From assembly GCF_002321025.1 (NCBI RefSeq), contig NZ_DCLL01000023.1, positions 1 to 64,000 on the forward strand: a stretch of 64,000 nucleotides of DNA, written 5' to 3'. A program made the translations under genes and the position numbers. Source of the stretch: Acinetobacter lwoffii. GTDB taxonomy: Bacteria > Pseudomonadota > Gammaproteobacteria > Pseudomonadales > Moraxellaceae. The notes under the pieces are model-generated. The model was not told where the DNA came from. It saw nothing but the letters and a program-made list of their open reading frames with translations, and made no database searches. This document shows, in pieces, positions 62,815-64,000 of the stretch. Position 1 is the stretch's first letter. Each line of letters opens with the position of its first letter.

Positions 62815-62996
62815 GCATGGGAATCTAGGTCACCAGTTACTGATATAAAGTTGTTGATCTTTGCTTGAATACTGGAAATATCAGGTGAATTGGCGAAAAG
62901 TGACTTTTTATACCACCTGTTACATTTTTTATTATATTTTAAGTATTAGAAATATATAGATAAATTAAGAATAAGGGAAATTAGTTTTAAAACTTA

Positions 62997-63304
62997 ATGA
63001 CATTGTGGAATATTCTGTTATAATTCTGCCACGCACTTAATTTCTGTTCTTTACCTGAACACTATCTTCTAATCATTGTATGCGCGTGCTGTCCATAGAG
63101 AGGACATATCCTTCGCGCCCCAATCGCTTAAGCGATTCCTTCAGGTTTGCGGCCGTAATCATGCGTGCGTTATATCCACATCGTCGTTACTCGGATCGCT
63201 GCTGAATCCTAATATTTTCAGCATTATTTGCTGTGCCGCTTTTTGCCGATGTCCATAATTGTTATTTATTAAATGGAGCACCCATTTCAGGGTGAATACT
63301 CTCT
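62997..63304 (+). promoter_or_regulatory. Promoter and long leader of the DEAD-box helicase gene
   Basis: A TATAAT at 63019-63024 with atgaca (62997-63002) 16 bases upstream makes a plausible sigma-70 promoter. It leaves a leader of about 270 bases containing the perfect palindrome aatcgcttaagcgatt (63122-63137) and no convincing gene. Long leaders are common in cold-regulated helicase mRNAs. The part 62815-62996 shows nothing but AT-rich sequence. Confidence 0.5.
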
Positions 63305-64000
63305 ATGAGCAAAACTTTTGCTGATTTTTCCCTCGATGAATCTCTAACCCAGGCTCTCGACGCTTTAGGCTTTACTACTCCTACTCCTGTACAAGAACAA
63401 GCGATTCCAGCTGCGCTTGAAGGCAAAGACCTTCTTGTGTCAAGCCAAACAGGTTCTGGTAAAACTGCTGCATTCTTACTGCCTACGTTAAATGCGTTGG
63501 CAAACCAAGATACATTAGTACCGTTTAAAGACCGTATGAAAGCGGTTACTCAACCGAATATTTTGGTGATTTCACCAACTCGTGAATTGGCACAACAGGT
63601 ATGTCAAGACGCGATTGCATTTGTACGTCACATGAAAGGCGTGCGTATTGCGGCAATCATGGGCGGTATGCCTTTCGGTAAGCAAATTCAACAGTTAAAA
63701 GGCGCGCAAGTTGTTGTTGCAACTCCAGGTCGTCTACTTGACTTGGTGAATCGTCGTCAAATCAAATTGGATAAAGTTGACGCGTTAATCGTTGATGAAG
63801 CTGACCGTATGCTTGACCTGGGTTTCTCTGAAGACTTAGAAGCAATTGGTGAGTTGGCTGCAAACCGCAAACAAACTCTTATGTTCTCTGCGACTTTTGC
63901 ACCACGTATCATTACACTTGCAGAACGCATGATGAATGATCCAATGCGTATTTCGATCGAAACTGGTCACTCTACAAATACTGATATTACTCAGACTTTG
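63305..64000 (+). CDS. DEAD-box ATP-dependent RNA helicase, 5' part (runs off the window)
   Basis: The frame opens with ATG at 63305 (MSKTFADFSLDESLTQALDA) and is open to the window end, 232 codons. It holds the Q motif (GFTTPTPVQEQAIPAAL), Walker A SSQTGSGKTAAF, PTRELAQQ, ATPGRLLD, the DEAD box (VDEADRML) and SAT (MFSATF). The second RecA domain and C terminus lie outside. Resembles RhlE/DeaD-type helicases that remodel rRNA and mRNA, often induced by cold. Confidence 0.93.
   Translation, partial: MSKTFADFSLDESLTQALDALGFTTPTPVQEQAIPAALEGKDLLVSSQTGSGKTAAFLLPTLNALANQDTLVPFKDRMKAVTQPNILVISPTRELAQQVCQDAIAFVRHMKGVRIAAIMGGMPFGKQIQQLKGAQVVVATPGRLLDLVNRRQIKLDKVDALIVDEADRMLDLGFSEDLEAIGELAANRKQTLMFSATFAPRIITLAERMMNDPMRISIETGHSTNTDITQTL

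Noticed and set aside
63076..63258. 60-codon frame before the helicase gene
   Set aside because: It lies in the probable leader, lacks a ribosome site and has low-complexity, non-protein-like composition.
1..64000. CRISPR array, tRNA, rRNA or prophage
   Set aside because: No regularly spaced repeat, no tRNA-like cloverleaf with T-loop motif, no rRNA segment and no phage gene was seen.

Overview
The window looks like a chromosomal segment of an Acinetobacter-type gammaproteobacterium (Moraxellaceae). The reasons are the gene content and order: a type IV pilin beside a PglL/TfpO-type pilin glycosylase; ispH followed by a fimT-pilV-pilW-pilX-pilY1-pilin cluster and then rpsP-rimM-trmD-rplS; a CraA/MdfA-like and an AbeM-like efflux pump; a SpoT with a degraded synthetase domain; a lipase/foldase cluster; and moderate-to-low GC with AT-rich intergenic regions. 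I found no rRNA or tRNA gene, CRISPR array, prophage or plasmid backbone. The species cannot be named from the sequence alone.

Layout. 1-3.8 kb: a type IV pilin locus with an intact, sigma-54-type pilin gene on the minus strand, a divergent second pilin without its leader and cleavage site, a broken gene remnant and the oligosaccharyltransferase. 3.8-6.0 kb: bacterioferritin and its ferredoxin (bfr, bfd), separated by a tnpB-only IS200/IS605-type element. 6.1-9.9 kb: ridA, spoT, rpoZ, gmk on the minus strand. 10-18.3 kb: ispH and the seven-gene minor-pilin/PilY1 operon. 18.4-20.6 kb: rpsP-rimM-trmD-rplS. 20.7-26.3 kb: four tandem secreted lipase paralogues and one lipase foldase. 26.5-29.7 kb: truB and a TSUP-family permease gene cut in two by a second tnpB-only element. 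29.8-37.4 kb: hemerythrin protein, two EamA exporters, serA, a D-2-hydroxyglutarate-dehydrogenase-type flavoprotein, a small lipoprotein and a CraA-like pump. 37.6-46.8 kb: membrane proteins (DUF3817, FUSC/YccS, AI-2E), sodC, an orphan ParA, a membrane-anchored PD-(D/E)XK protein, conserved hypotheticals, a HopJ-family protein, crcB and a Zur-type box in front of zinc-free L31. 46.9-64 kb: ABC1 kinase, AbeM-like pump, hemW, cold shock protein, acyl-CoA dehydrogenase, aroE, hemF and hemN (divergent), ribA, dxs, suhB and the 5' part of a DEAD-box helicase gene with a long leader.

How it fits together. The two pilus regions supply the major pilin, its glycosylation enzyme, the minor-pilin priming complex and the PilY1 tip protein used for twitching, adhesion and DNA uptake. 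The lipases would be secreted after folding by the single foldase. SerA and the flavoprotein probably couple serine synthesis to 2-hydroxyglutarate recycling. Most of the rest is housekeeping. The most unusual features are the leaderless pilin facing an intact one across a promoter region, the two solitary tnpB elements (one with glycine at the usual catalytic glutamate, one with an exact 54-bp duplication of the RuvC-III segment), the bacterioferritin without a normal ferroxidase site, and the four-lipase array.
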